64,000 nt of DNA from Actinobacteria bacterium OV320 (GCA_001298545.1 LJCX01000033.1:1-64000), one strand, 5' to 3'; positions 50,653 to 59,351 are shown, numbered from the stretch's first letter. Program-made: numbers and translations. Notes: a model not told the origin generated them from the letters alone.

Positions 50653-52368
50653 CTACTGGAAGACCCGCACGTAGTCGACGAGCATCTTGGAGGGGAAGGG
50701 TGTGCCGGCGTCCGTCGGACCCGGCCAGTCCCCGCCGACCGCCAGGTTGAGGATCATGTAGTGCGGATGGTCGAAGATCCACGGGCCGCGGGTCTGCTCC
50801 ACCTGGTCCTTGTCGAGAGAGAACACGGTCCGGCCGTCCAGGCTGTAGGTGATGCCCCCGCTGTTCCAGTCGGCGGCCCAGGTGTGGAAGTCGTCTGAGA
50901 AGTCGGCGTTCCCGGGCAGCGTGTAGGGCGCGCCGATTCCGCCGCCACCGTTGTAGGCGGGCGCGTGGACGGTCGAGTAGGAGGTCTTCACGTCCTTGCC
51001 GAGGACCTCCATGATGTCGACCTCGCCGTTGTACGGCCACGGACGGCCCGTCAGGAAGTCGGCGCCCATCATCCAGAACGCGGGCCACAGTCCGTTGCCC
51101 TTGGGCACCTTGATGCGTGCCTCGACCCGCCCGTAGGTGAACTGGAACGTCGCCCCGGTGTTCATCCGCGCCGAGGTGTACTGGCACGTGGTGCTGCCGC
51201 TCAGCGGGTCGCGCGGGCACGACGAACCGGCCGTCACCTCCTTGCGCGCTTCCATCACGAGATGCCCGGACCCGTCCAGCGCGGCGTTGCGGTGGTCCGT
51301 GTAGTACTCCAGCTCGTTGTTCGGCCCGGTGCCCGGATCGGCCCGCCACTTCGTGGCGTCGGGCTTGCCGCCCGCGGCGCCGCCGAATTCGTCGCTCCAC
51401 ACCAGCCGCGGCGGATTCGCAGGGTCGCTCGGCAGAGGCGGAGCCGGTACCGGATCGCCCCCCGTGCCGTGCACCTGGAACTCCCACAGCGAGTAGCCGT
51501 AAGGGGTGGCCCGCTCGGTGCCGTACATCCGCACATAGCGGCCCGTGCCGGAGACGTTCAGCGTCTGCTTGAAACCCGTGCCGGACGTCGTGGAGAAGAT
51601 CGGCGCCCAGTCGGCTCCGTTCGGCGAAACCTGGATCTGGAAGGACTTGGCGTAGGCCGGATCCCACTGGAGGACGACCTTGTCGATCTGCGCCGTCGTG
51701 CCGAGATCGACGGAGATCCAGCCCGGATCGGTCCAGCCCGTGGTGGAGCTCGTCGCCCAGCGGGAAGCCGGATCGCGGTCGAAAGCCCTGGCCGGTGTGC
51801 ACTCCCAGCAGTTCTGGTCGCTCTGGGAAGAGGAAGCCGCCCCCGTCCTGCCGTAGGACAGCAACCTGCTGGTGTCCGCACCGGAACCGCCGGTGCCGTA
51901 CACCTGGAATTCCCACAGCGAGTAGCCGTAGGCGGTGGCGCGCTGGGTGCCGTACATCCGCACGTAGCGGCCCGCACCGGAGACGCTCAGGCTCTGGGCG
52001 CCGCCGGCACCTGTGGCCGTCTGATGGAGGACCGTCCACGTCTGGGCGTCGTTCGACACCTCGATCCTGAACGATGTGGCGTACGCGGCTTCCCAGGTGA
52101 GCGCGACCCGGCTGATCTCGGCCCTGGCCCCGAGGTCGACCTGGATCCATTGCGGATCGGCGAAGGCACTGGACCACCGGGTCCCAAGGTCGCCGTCGAC
52201 GGCGCTTCGCGCACTGAAGACTCCCTCGGTGCTCGAGGCGGTGGAGGGCTTGCCCTGAGAGAGCAGGACCTCCGCTGCCTGAGCGGACGGGGCCGGAAGA
52301 GCGATGAACGCGAGCAGTGAGACCGCCACGGCAAAAAGTAGGCCGAAGCGGCGCGGCAGCGTTTGCAC
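50653..52368 (-). CDS. Secreted GH16 beta-glucanase with two discoidin-type (CBM32) domains
   Basis: A 571-residue secreted enzyme; GTG 52368 with GGAGGAG ahead. After the signal peptide (ending APSAQA) come two F5/8-type C domains of about 135 residues (about 35-165 and 170-320), each ending in RYVRMYGT-RAT-YGYSLWEFQV. The catalytic GH16 domain (about 340-571) has the nucleophile/acid-base motif GEVDIMEVLG and WPAFWMMG. Such enzymes hydrolyse beta-1,3- or mixed-linkage glucans such as laminarin. The palindrome 52398-52411 sits 30 bases ahead of the start, pointing to repression by the divergent LacI protein. Confidence 0.92.
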   Translation of the reverse strand: MQTLPRRFGLLFAVAVSLLAFIALPAPSAQAAEVLLSQGKPSTASSTEGVFSARSAVDGDLGTRWSSAFADPQWIQVDLGARAEISRVALTWEAAYATSFRIEVSNDAQTWTVLHQTATGAGGAQSLSVSGAGRYVRMYGTQRATAYGYSLWEFQVYGTGGSGADTSRLLSYGRTGAASSSQSDQNCWECTPARAFDRDPASRWATSSTTGWTDPGWISVDLGTTAQIDKVVLQWDPAYAKSFQIQVSPNGADWAPIFSTTSGTGFKQTLNVSGTGRYVRMYGTERATPYGYSLWEFQVHGTGGDPVPAPPLPSDPANPPRLVWSDEFGGAAGGKPDATKWRADPGTGPNNELEYYTDHRNAALDGSGHLVMEARKEVTAGSSCPRDPLSGSTTCQYTSARMNTGATFQFTYGRVEARIKVPKGNGLWPAFWMMGADFLTGRPWPYNGEVDIMEVLGKDVKTSYSTVHAPAYNGGGGIGAPYTLPGNADFSDDFHTWAADWNSGGITYSLDGRTVFSLDKDQVEQTRGPWIFDHPHYMILNLAVGGDWPGPTDAGTPFPSKMLVDYVRVFQ

Positions 52369-52397
52369 GGGCGACTCCTCCAGTGGGGGTGGGGTTG

Positions 52398-52411
52398 AGG
52401 GAGCGCTCCCT
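52398..52411. promoter_or_regulatory. CebR/LacI-type operator before the GH16 gene
   Basis: AGGGAGCGCTCCCT, a perfect 14-base palindrome. It matches the core of the well-known Streptomyces CebR operator (GGGAGCGCTCCC). It lies between the GH16 start and the divergent LacI gene. Confidence 0.85.
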
Positions 52412-52496
52412 GAAGGGAGGATGGAGGGGCCGCCGAAGACTGTCAATAGCCTTGTTCACCTTGAAAAAACAGTGCCGAATCAAGCACGCAACACAG

Positions 52497-52512
52497 AGGG
52501 AGCGTTTTCTCA
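52497..52512. promoter_or_regulatory. Variant LacI-type operator, copy B
   Basis: AGGGAGCGTTTTCTCA, a palindrome variant with one arm identical to the operator at 52398. The same 16 bases occur in opposite orientation at 52642-52657. Confidence 0.6.
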
Positions 52513-52641
52513 CGCCCGAGGGGCAGACCGGGTGACCGCGGCTGCGGCGCAAAGAGAGATCACGTCCGGAGCGCGGTCACGCCGCCCGGGCCTGCGGATA
52601 CGCTGCTTGCATCGCCACGTCGCGCAGCCGGAGGTCGCTCT

Positions 52642-52657
52642 GATGAGAAAACGCTCC
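52642..52657. promoter_or_regulatory. Variant LacI-type operator, copy C
   Basis: TGAGAAAACGCTCCCT, the exact reverse complement of copy B, 42 bases ahead of the LacI start. The two copies frame the 145-base divergent promoter region and could permit looping or autoregulation. Confidence 0.6.
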
Positions 52658-52698
52658 CTGAGAACCGTCCCGGGTGGCGGCAAGGGGGAGGGGCAGGG

Positions 52699-53691
52699 AT
52701 GAAACGACCCACTCTCGAAGTGGTCGCGGCCCGGGCAGGCGTGTCCAAGTCGAGCGTCTCCCGCGTCATCAACGGCGAGACGACGGTCGCTCCGCAGATC
52801 CGGGACGTCGTCATGCGAGCCGTGCACGAACTGGGCTACGTGCCCAACGGCGCTGCCCGCAACCTCGTCACCCGCCGCACGGACACACTGGCCGTGGTCG
52901 TCTCCGACCCGCCTCAGGGAGTCGTCTCCGACGACCCCCTCTTCTCCGCCGTGGTCCGCGCCGTCAGCAGAGAACTCGAGGCGGCGGGAAAACGGCTGGT
53001 GCTCATGCTCGCCGAATCGGACCAGAGCCGGACCAGAGTGGAGCAGTACGTCGCCGGCGGGCATGTGGACGGCGTGATGCTCGTAGCCCTGCACGGCACG
53101 GATCCACTGCCGGCCGCGCTGGCCAGACAGGGCCTGCCACTCGTCTCCTTCAACCGCACTTCCGCCCAGGACGTGCCGTACGTGGCCCTGGACAACGCCG
53201 GCGGAGCGGCCCTTGCCGTGAATCACCTTCTCCAACGGGGCCGACGCCGGATCGCCGCCATCACCGGACCGCTCGACCTCTACGAGGCGCGCGAGCGTCT
53301 CGACGGCTACCGCCAGACACTACGGGACACCGGCCGTCGCTCCATCGTGGCGCTGGGCGACTTCACCAGAGCCTCCGGCGCCGAAGCCATGCGCCAGCTC
53401 CTGGAGGACGACCCCGACCTCGACGCCGTGTTCGCGGCCAACGACCTGATGGCGATCGGAGCCCTGCGCACCCTCCACCAAGCCGGACGACGCGTCCCGG
53501 AAGACGTGGCCGTTGTCGGCTTCGACGACATAGAAGCCGCGTCCTACACCAGTCCCGCACTCACCTCGGTGCGCAGCCCGATGGCCGATCAGGCAACCGC
53601 CGCGGTCCACCTGCTCCTCCGCCTCATCGAAGGCGGTCCCACGGACCCGGTGATCATGCCGAACGAACTCGTGGTCCGCGAGTCGACTTGA
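52699..53691 (+). CDS. LacI-family transcriptional repressor
   Basis: A 330-residue LacI protein. The HTH and hinge are at about 3-60 (LEVVAARAGVSKSSVSRVIN, GYVPNGAARNLVTRRTD), followed by a periplasmic-binding-like sugar domain with VFAANDLMAIGALRTLHQAG and VAVVGFDDIEAASYTSPALT. Divergent from GH16 with three operators in the gap. It probably represses beta-glucan degradation until an oligosaccharide inducer is present. Similar in position to CebR/BglR-type regulators, but not the cellobiose-uptake CebR itself as no ABC genes follow. Confidence 0.9.
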   Translation: MKRPTLEVVAARAGVSKSSVSRVINGETTVAPQIRDVVMRAVHELGYVPNGAARNLVTRRTDTLAVVVSDPPQGVVSDDPLFSAVVRAVSRELEAAGKRLVLMLAESDQSRTRVEQYVAGGHVDGVMLVALHGTDPLPAALARQGLPLVSFNRTSAQDVPYVALDNAGGAALAVNHLLQRGRRRIAAITGPLDLYEARERLDGYRQTLRDTGRRSIVALGDFTRASGAEAMRQLLEDDPDLDAVFAANDLMAIGALRTLHQAGRRVPEDVAVVGFDDIEAASYTSPALTSVRSPMADQATAAVHLLLRLIEGGPTDPVIMPNELVVREST

Positions 53692-53759
53692 GGGGCGGGC
53701 GGTCACCTGCTCGACGCACCGGAGCCACCCCGTGATCGAACCGCGTCCGACTGCCAAAA

Positions 53760-53989
53760 GATGGGGTCGTGCGCTGCGAGATGCGGCTGGAGCGCCGCAG
53801 TTCGGAGTACCGCCTCGGTCCGCTGGCCAGCGCTATGAGGACGAGTGAACTCCACTTGTTGCCCACGTGCCCGAGGACATCGCGTGGGAGGGCGCAGACC
53901 TGCTCGGTCGTCGCCAACTGGGACAAGCAAGGTGCCTGGCATCTCGCCGTGTTGGGCACCTTGCGCCCGATGAAGTGCTCCTGCTTCAT
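53760..53989 (-). pseudogene. HxlR-family regulator fragment
   Basis: Minus-strand frame starting MKQEHFIGRKVPNTARC (ATG 53989, GAGG ahead) contains LPRDVLGHVGNKWSSLVLIA and GPRRYSELRRSSRISQRT, the first helices and half the recognition helix of HxlR regulators. After SQRT the sequence is unrelated and soon runs into the LacI gene on the other strand. Truncated; cannot bind DNA normally. Confidence 0.75.
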
Positions 53990-54057
53990 GTTGCCTCGGC
54001 CGGAGGGACCCGCGTGACGAGGGGTGGGCCGACAGTTCGACACCATCGGCCCACCCG

Positions 54058-54340
54058 GTGCCACTCTGGTGGATGCGGTCTCTCGTCCCGACCTGCCTCG
54101 TCCGACGGTGCACCGGCTGCTCGGCCGATTGCGCCGGCCCGGCGCGGCGGAGTGGGCCGACGACCACCGGGCCGGACCTGGCCTTCTGCCGTCCCGTCCT
54201 GGTCGGGCTCGCTCGAGCCGCAGGCCGGTCTCGCCGCTCAGCGCCCTCTGGCCTGGACGCCAAGGCTTCCAACGCGCTGTATCTCGCGGTCGGTTCTCCA
54301 GGCGACCCGGCCCGCGAGCTGCTCGCGCAGCATCTCGAGT
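54058..54340 (+). pseudogene. Possible IclR-type regulator scraps
   Basis: GATLVDAVSRPDLPRPTVHR with LLGRL reads like the helix-turn-helix of an IclR regulator (54054-54130), and in another frame ELLAQHLEYALTRSP near the end. Both frames lack start, effector domain and continuity. Weak evidence. Confidence 0.4.
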
Positions 54341-54346
54341 ACGCGC

Positions 54347-55045
54347 TTACGCGCTCGCCGCGAACACCTCGGTGGCCAGTTTGATGAGGGCTTCGGCTGC
54401 CGGGCCGGAGGAGGCGGGGTTCTGGCCGGTGATCAGGAGATCGTCCTGCACGACGTAGGGCTGCCAGTCGGCGGTCTTGGAGTAGTCGCCGCCGAGCTTG
54501 ATGAGTTCGTCTTCGACGAGGAAGGGGACGATGTCGGTGAGGGCGACGCCTTCTTCCTCGGTGTTGGTGAATCCGGTGACCTTCCTGCCCTGGACGAGGG
54601 GGGTGCCGTCTGGGTTGAGGGTGTGGCGCAGGACGCCGGGGGCGTGGCAGACCAGGGCGAGGGGTTTGCCGGAGCGCAGGGTGGTTTCGATGAGGCGGGC
54701 GGAGTCGGTGTTCTCGGCGAGGTCCCAGAGGGGGCCGTGGCCGCCGGGGTAGAAGACGGTGTCGTAGTCGTCGGCGGTGACGGAGTCCAGGCGCACGGTG
54801 TTTGTGAGTGCGGTGGTTGCCTCCGCGTCGGCTTCGAAGCGGCGGGTCTGGTCGGTCTGGAAGGCGGGCTCGTTGCTCTTGGGGTCCAGGGGCGGCTGAC
54901 CGCCCTTGGGGGAGGCGAGGGTGATGTCCCAGCCGGCCTCCTTGAAGTGGTAGTAGGGGGCGGCGAGTTCTTCGAGCCAGAAGCCGGTCTTGCGGCCGGT
55001 GTCGCCGAGCTTGTCGTGCGAGGTGAGGACGATGAGGACCTTCAT
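54347..55045 (-). CDS. DJ-1/PfpI family protein (Hsp31-like), complete copy
   Basis: A 232-residue protein with the nucleophile elbow LALVCHAPGVLR (C133, H134) and conserved E25 in FWLEELAAPYYHF, the Cys-His-Glu set of Hsp31/DJ-1 glyoxalase-III-type enzymes. AGGAG precedes ATG 55045. Its first 139 bases equal the left edge of the window except for two bases. The operator 55077-55091 lies 31 bases upstream. It probably detoxifies methylglyoxal-like aldehydes or repairs glycated molecules. Confidence 0.92.
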   Translation of the reverse strand: MKVLIVLTSHDKLGDTGRKTGFWLEELAAPYYHFKEAGWDITLASPKGGQPPLDPKSNEPAFQTDQTRRFEADAEATTALTNTVRLDSVTADDYDTVFYPGGHGPLWDLAENTDSARLIETTLRSGKPLALVCHAPGVLRHTLNPDGTPLVQGRKVTGFTNTEEEGVALTDIVPFLVEDELIKLGGDYSKTADWQPYVVQDDLLITGQNPASSGPAAEALIKLATEVFAASA

Positions 55046-55076
55046 GGTCGAACACTCCTGGGTAGCAGATCGTAAG

Positions 55077-55091
55077 TAGACCGGTCGTCTC
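55077..55091. promoter_or_regulatory. TetR-type operator, copy 3
   Basis: TAGACCGGTCGTCTC, same spacing and core as copies 1, 2 and 4 (one base changed in the centre, one at the end). Located upstream of the DJ-1-like gene, as copy 1 is. Confidence 0.75.
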
Positions 55092-55201
55092 GACAGGGTC
55101 GAAAAAGAGGGACCGGTCGGGTCAGGATGGACCGGAGGGGGTGGCCTGCGCCGGTGGGCGCAGGCCACCCGCCCCGGTCCGAAGACTGCGAATCGTGGGA
55201 C

Positions 55202-56038
55202 TTACCGGGCGAGGAAGTCCAGGAGGACTTCGTTGACTTCGGCGGTGTGGGTGGTGAGCAGTCCGTGGGGTGCGCCGTCGATCTCGGTGTACTGGGCGGT
55301 GGGCAGGGCCTTGGCGAAGCGCCGTCCGGTGGCGTCGATGGGCAGGGTGCGGTCGGCGGTGCCGTGCACGATCAGGGCCGGGACATCGATCCTGGGAATG
55401 TCGGCGCGGAAGTCGGTCGGCCAGGACAGCGGGGCGGCGGCGGAGGCGATGGCCCCCGATCCCGCGGCGACGTTCCACGCGTTGCGGACCGCCTCCTCGC
55501 TGATCCGGGTGCCCAGGTTCTCGTCGAGGTTGAAGAAGTCGTTGTAGAAGCCGGTGAAGAACGCGTACCGGTCCTTCTTCACCGCGTCGGAGACACCCTG
55601 GAAGAAGGACAGCGGCGCCGCACCCTCGGGGTTGTCGTCCGTGATGAGCAGGAACGGCTCCAGCGATGCCAGGAACACCGCCTTCGCCACCCGCGCCGAG
55701 CCGTAGGCGGACAGGTAGCGGGCCACCTCACCGGTGCCCATCGAGAATCCCACCAGCACCGCCTCCCGCAGGTCGAGGGTCTCCAGCACGGTGTTCAGGT
55801 CGGCGGCGAAGGTGTCGTAGTCGTAACCCGTCGACGGCTGGCTCGACCTGCCGAAACCCCGCCGGTCATAAGTGACCACCCGGTAGCCGGCCTCCAGCAG
55901 CGCCGCGGTCTGGCCCTCCCACGAGTTCCCGTCCAGCGGATACCCGTGGATCAGCACCACCGGCTGGCCCGTCCCCTTGTCCTCGTAGTGCACCTCGATG
56001 TCCGTGCTGTTCTCCGTGCCGACCTTGATGCGTCCCAT
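55202..56038 (-). CDS. Alpha/beta hydrolase, non-haem chloroperoxidase-like
   Basis: A 278-residue alpha/beta hydrolase. Catalytic triad visible: S99 in LVGFSMGTGE, D229 in HGTADRTLP, H258 in DGAPHGLL; oxyanion region LIHGYPLDGNSW. This is the cofactor-free haloperoxidase/esterase group. The operator at 56090-56104 is 52 bases upstream, so it should belong to the same TetR regulon as the DJ-1-like genes. ATG 56038 is preferred over GTG 56056 because homology begins there. Confidence 0.92.
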   Translation of the reverse strand: MGRIKVGTENSTDIEVHYEDKGTGQPVVLIHGYPLDGNSWEGQTAALLEAGYRVVTYDRRGFGRSSQPSTGYDYDTFAADLNTVLETLDLREAVLVGFSMGTGEVARYLSAYGSARVAKAVFLASLEPFLLITDDNPEGAAPLSFFQGVSDAVKKDRYAFFTGFYNDFFNLDENLGTRISEEAVRNAWNVAAGSGAIASAAAPLSWPTDFRADIPRIDVPALIVHGTADRTLPIDATGRRFAKALPTAQYTEIDGAPHGLLTTHTAEVNEVLLDFLAR

Positions 56039-56089
56039 GACCCTCAACCTCTCCACAGTGTGCGGCTGCCCCGCTCCGACAACCAGAAC

Positions 56090-56104
56090 TATACGACTGG
56101 TCTA
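56090..56104. promoter_or_regulatory. TetR-type operator, copy 4
   Basis: TATACGACTGGTCTA, the exact reverse complement of copy 1 at 156-170. Upstream of the alpha/beta hydrolase. Confidence 0.75.
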
Positions 56105-56665
56105 CTCGGACGTCAACGCCTGCCCGACGATCAGGATTTGCCGCAACGGCCGCGGGCACCGTCCTGTCGGACCGGTCGACGGCGACCTCGACCGAGCCAC
56201 GGCTGGTGGTCGGCCGCGCACGAGCGCCGGACGTGCCCAGGCGCTCGACACCAAGGGGCTCATCCGCAGCGCGCCGTCAGCTCCTGCGCCGCCGCGAGGG
56301 ATCCCGGATGATCGAGTCGGCACTGAAAGGGGAGGCAGACGCCGAGGTCCCGCTCGATCTCGTCGAGACCGATCTCAGCCGGGTCGGAGGGTGCGCGAGC
56401 CGTGAGGCGGTGCGCGGCGGGGCGATCGCCTTGTGTCGACGTGGCCCCGGCGCTCGCGGACCGTGGCAAGAACCTGCCTGGCCTCAATCCTCTGGCGCTC
56501 GCCGAGCCCTCGCAGACATGCACGATCCAGCCGGCACCATGAGCCGGCCAGGTCATTGGGCAGCGTCGACCCGGTCGCGGCGAAGACAACGTCTGTCCTT
56601 CGACCGGACCTGAGTACCGCCTACAACAGCCGTCGGCGTTCCGCCGCCCCGCTGTGGAGGGTGTC
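56105..56665. other. 561-bp region, no gene recognised
   Basis: Open frames exist on both strands, but none has a believable start with a ribosome site and a recognisable family. It lies between the upstream side of the hydrolase and the 3' end of the ATPase gene, and looks like decayed sequence. Confidence 0.4.
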
Positions 56666-57226
56666 TCAGTCTTCCGGGCTCTTTCCGCCACCGAACTCGG
56701 TTTGATCCTGCTCGAGTTGGTGGACCTTCGCCGGGAGAGGCGGGCGCACTGTCGGGATGTGCGAAAGAACGTCCTGCTCGAGCAGCCCGCCGACGTTCAG
56801 GGGGAGAACGACGACCACTTCCTTGCCGATCGCGGTCTGCCGGACCGACCAACCGGAGGCCAGCTCCTCGACCAGCAGCAGGCCGAGGCCATTGTCTGTC
56901 GGGTCATCGGGCGACACCTGCGCTGATTGTGCCCGGACGCTGGAGACGTCCCGTCCCGCGTCGTGGACCCGCAGTACTGCCACGTCCCTGTGGACCTCCA
57001 CGACCATGCAGTCCGGCCCGTCGGCTGTGTGCCTGACGGCGTTGCCCACGAGCTCCGAAGCGACCAGAACAGCGTCGTCGACCCGCTCCCGCGAGGTACG
57101 GTCCTTGAGCATTTCGCGTACGTGAGTGCGCGCGAGGCTCGAAGGCTCGGCCCGGCCGGCCAGCTTCACCCAATGACGCCCTATCGGTGTTCGCCTGCAG
57201 AGGCATTCTTCGTCCACCGCGTCCAT
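56666..57226 (-). CDS. Anti-sigma regulatory factor-like ATP-binding protein (HATPase_c_2)
   Basis: About 186 residues. The GHKL ATPase fold is plain: ARTHVREMLKD, DAVLVASELVGNAVRHT (N-box), VLRVHDAGRD (G1) and DNGLGLLLVEELASGWSV (G2). These SpoIIAB/RsbW-like proteins are abundant in Streptomyces and bind sigma factors or anti-anti-sigma partners; none is encoded next to it. The start is uncertain, with several in-frame codons upstream to 57382; ATG 57226 fits homology. A C-terminal tail of about 30 residues is hydrophilic. Confidence 0.85.
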   Translation of the reverse strand: MDAVDEECLCRRTPIGRHWVKLAGRAEPSSLARTHVREMLKDRTSRERVDDAVLVASELVGNAVRHTADGPDCMVVEVHRDVAVLRVHDAGRDVSSVRAQSAQVSPDDPTDNGLGLLLVEELASGWSVRQTAIGKEVVVVLPLNVGGLLEQDVLSHIPTVRPPLPAKVHQLEQDQTEFGGGKSPED

Positions 57227-57399
57227 CGCCGCATCTCGTTTCCGGTAGGTACGTGCTGCCCTGAAGTCGCCGTGCAGCCGGCTTCGGCCAAGAGTCTTTG
57301 TCCGGGCATGCGATCCTCCGATTCTGAGGCTGTGGATTTGCGGTGGATCATGCGGGCCGCCCGGACATGGGACGACCCGCACCGACTACGGAACCTGGG

Positions 57400-59007
57400 T
57401 CATGCGTCCTTCCCGGAGTCTGTGGAGACGAGGAGTGCGGCGCGGCTGCGCAGGCGTTCGGAGACCTCGAGGGCGTCGCCCTCGGGTGCGGTGGAGTTGC
57501 TGTCCGGCTTCGCTGTCAGGAGGTAGGCGAGACCGACGGCGGAGACGATGAGGAAGCCGATGAGTGCGATCCACCGGTCCACGAACGGGGTTCCGGAGTC
57601 GCCGGTGGGCCAGGCCAGGAGCACCATGCCGAGGATGCCGTAGGCGAGAGCCGCGATGTTGACCAGCATGCCCCAGCGGCCCAGGGTGAAGGCTCCGGCG
57701 GGGCGCCAGCCCTTGAGGCGTATGCGCAGCGCGGCCAGTACGACCATCACGAAGGCGGCGTATCCGGCGAGCATCTGGAAGGCAGCGATCTTGACGAGGG
57801 AGTCGGGCGAGTAGTACACGAAAACGAAGATCAGGAGCGGGGCGACGTTCACGCCGAGCAGCGCGTTCATGGGGACGCGGTGCCTGCGTGAGATCTTGGA
57901 GAAGACGCGAGCGCCGGGGAACATGTTGTCGCGCGCGAAGGAGAAGACGATCCGGCTGGCGGCGGCCTGCTGGCTCATGACACCGGCGATGAAGGAGGTG
58001 AGGATGACGACGAGGACCAGCTTCGTGCCGAATGTTCCGACCGCGCTCTGCAGGATCGAGGGGATCGGGTTGGTGTCCTCCCCGGAGAGGATCGAGGCGA
58101 GGTCCGGGGCGGCGAGGGCGTAGCCGATGAAGGCGAAGAGGGCGGCCAGGCCGCCCACGACCACGGTCATCTGCATCGCGCGAGGGATGCTGCGGGCGGG
58201 GTTGGGGACCTCTTCCGCGACCTCGCCGCACGCTTCGAAGCCGTAGAAGAGGAACAGCCCGACGATCGAGGCGGCGATGAAGGCCGCGAGGTAGCTCTCG
58301 TGAGTGGCGCTGTTCGTCTGGAAGAAGATCGAGACGGAGTTGTGCCGTTCGAAGGCCAAGAGGTAGAAGCCCACGAGGACGATGCCGATCAGTTCGGCGG
58401 CGAGTCCGATCTTGGAGATCAGGGCCAGTGTCCTGGTACCGAAGCAGTTGCAGAGCAGGCAGAGGGCTGCGACGGCGGCGGCGATGTACAGGCGCTGCGC
58501 GGGCGTCGAGCTGACGCCCGGCTCGTCCGCGGTGCCGGCGAAGAGGCTGGCGACGAAGTCGGAGCTGAACAGGGCCGTGCTGGTGATGCCGATGGTGATG
58601 CAGCAGATGTAGGTCCATGCGGTGAACCAGGCGTAGCGGCCGTTCCACAGCCGTCGGACCCATTGGTAGAGGCCTCCGGCGAGCGGGAACTGTGAGACGA
58701 CCTCGCCGAAGACCAGGGAGATCAGGAACATTCCGAGCCCGACGATGCCTATCCAGAAGATGGACGGGCCGCCGGCGGTGGACAGGCCGACCGCGAAGAG
58801 CGCCACGACGCCCACGAGGGGCGAGAGGTAGACGAAGCCGAGGGCGAAGTTCGCCCACAGGCTGACCTTGCGGTCGAACTTCTGCTCGTATCCGAGTGCT
58901 GCGAGCAGTTCAGCGTCTTCGGCTGAAGATGCCGGGCGGGCGGCCCGGCTCGGGGTTCTGCCGTGATCGGTTCTGGACACCTGTGCATCCTTCTCTGTTG
59001 CTGACAT
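57400..59007 (-). CDS. APC-superfamily amino acid permease, paralogue of the 30-kb permease
   Basis: A 535-residue permease of identical length and very similar sequence to the one at 30176-31783, for example GYEQKFDRKVSLWANFALGF, WVRRLWNGRYAWFTAWTYIC and YGFEACGEVAEEVPNPARSI. Differences concentrate in the hydrophilic N-terminus and a few spans. The leader is also conserved. It is followed by no enzyme gene, so it is a stand-alone transporter; with the relics around it, it may be what remains of a duplicated island. Confidence 0.92.
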   Translation of the reverse strand: MSATEKDAQVSRTDHGRTPSRAARPASSAEDAELLAALGYEQKFDRKVSLWANFALGFVYLSPLVGVVALFAVGLSTAGGPSIFWIGIVGLGMFLISLVFGEVVSQFPLAGGLYQWVRRLWNGRYAWFTAWTYICCITIGITSTALFSSDFVASLFAGTADEPGVSSTPAQRLYIAAAVAALCLLCNCFGTRTLALISKIGLAAELIGIVLVGFYLLAFERHNSVSIFFQTNSATHESYLAAFIAASIVGLFLFYGFEACGEVAEEVPNPARSIPRAMQMTVVVGGLAALFAFIGYALAAPDLASILSGEDTNPIPSILQSAVGTFGTKLVLVVILTSFIAGVMSQQAAASRIVFSFARDNMFPGARVFSKISRRHRVPMNALLGVNVAPLLIFVFVYYSPDSLVKIAAFQMLAGYAAFVMVVLAALRIRLKGWRPAGAFTLGRWGMLVNIAALAYGILGMVLLAWPTGDSGTPFVDRWIALIGFLIVSAVGLAYLLTAKPDSNSTAPEGDALEVSERLRSRAALLVSTDSGKDA

Positions 59008-59080
59008 GGTGATCTCCGTGGGTCGAAGAGGGCGTGCTCCTTGCCGAGCGGTTCTCTCGCCGCAGGCGCGAGGCCGGGTA

Positions 59081-59110
59081 AGTCCTGATCCGCCATGACG
59101 GATCAGGACT
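59081..59110. repeat. 12-bp inverted repeat upstream of the permease
   Basis: AGTCCTGATCCG (59081-59092) and CGGATCAGGACT (59099-59110) around CCATGA. One arm (CGGATCAGGACT) is also present in the leader of the 30-kb permease, without its partner. It marks the junction between the permease leader and the inverted relic that follows, and may be a recombination trace or an operator. Confidence 0.8.
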
Positions 59111-59351
59111 GTTCGAAGGTGAAGTCGGTCTGACGAGGGCGTGCTGATGTGTAGCGCGCGTGGCGGACGCCTCCGGCAGTCGTCGACCCATGACCCGCCG
59201 GTGAACGGTTCGCTCCTGGCGTCGGCCGAACGTGCTCGTCCCCGGTGGCCCTGGCCGCGTCACCGGTTCGGCGCGTGTCCAGGGCCCCATCACCGGTCAC
59301 AGGTGTGGAACCGCTGATGGGCGAGGTTCTGTCCCCGGAGTGTGGAGTCAT
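59103..59351 (-). pseudogene. Truncated copy of the 5'-end of the 6-kb permease
   Basis: Minus-strand ATG 59351 opens MTPHSGDRTSPIS then STPVTGDGALD-RRT, matching the first about 30 codons of the permease at 6115 almost exactly; after that the frame reads unrelated sequence and stops at 59103. The upstream sequence including the operator and the divergent GntR start is also conserved, so this is an inverted partial copy of that junction. Confidence 0.85.

Noticed and set aside
52699..53691. Calling the LacI protein CebR
   Set aside because: The operator core is similar, but no cellobiose ABC transporter or beta-glucosidase genes follow; the partner is a GH16 enzyme.
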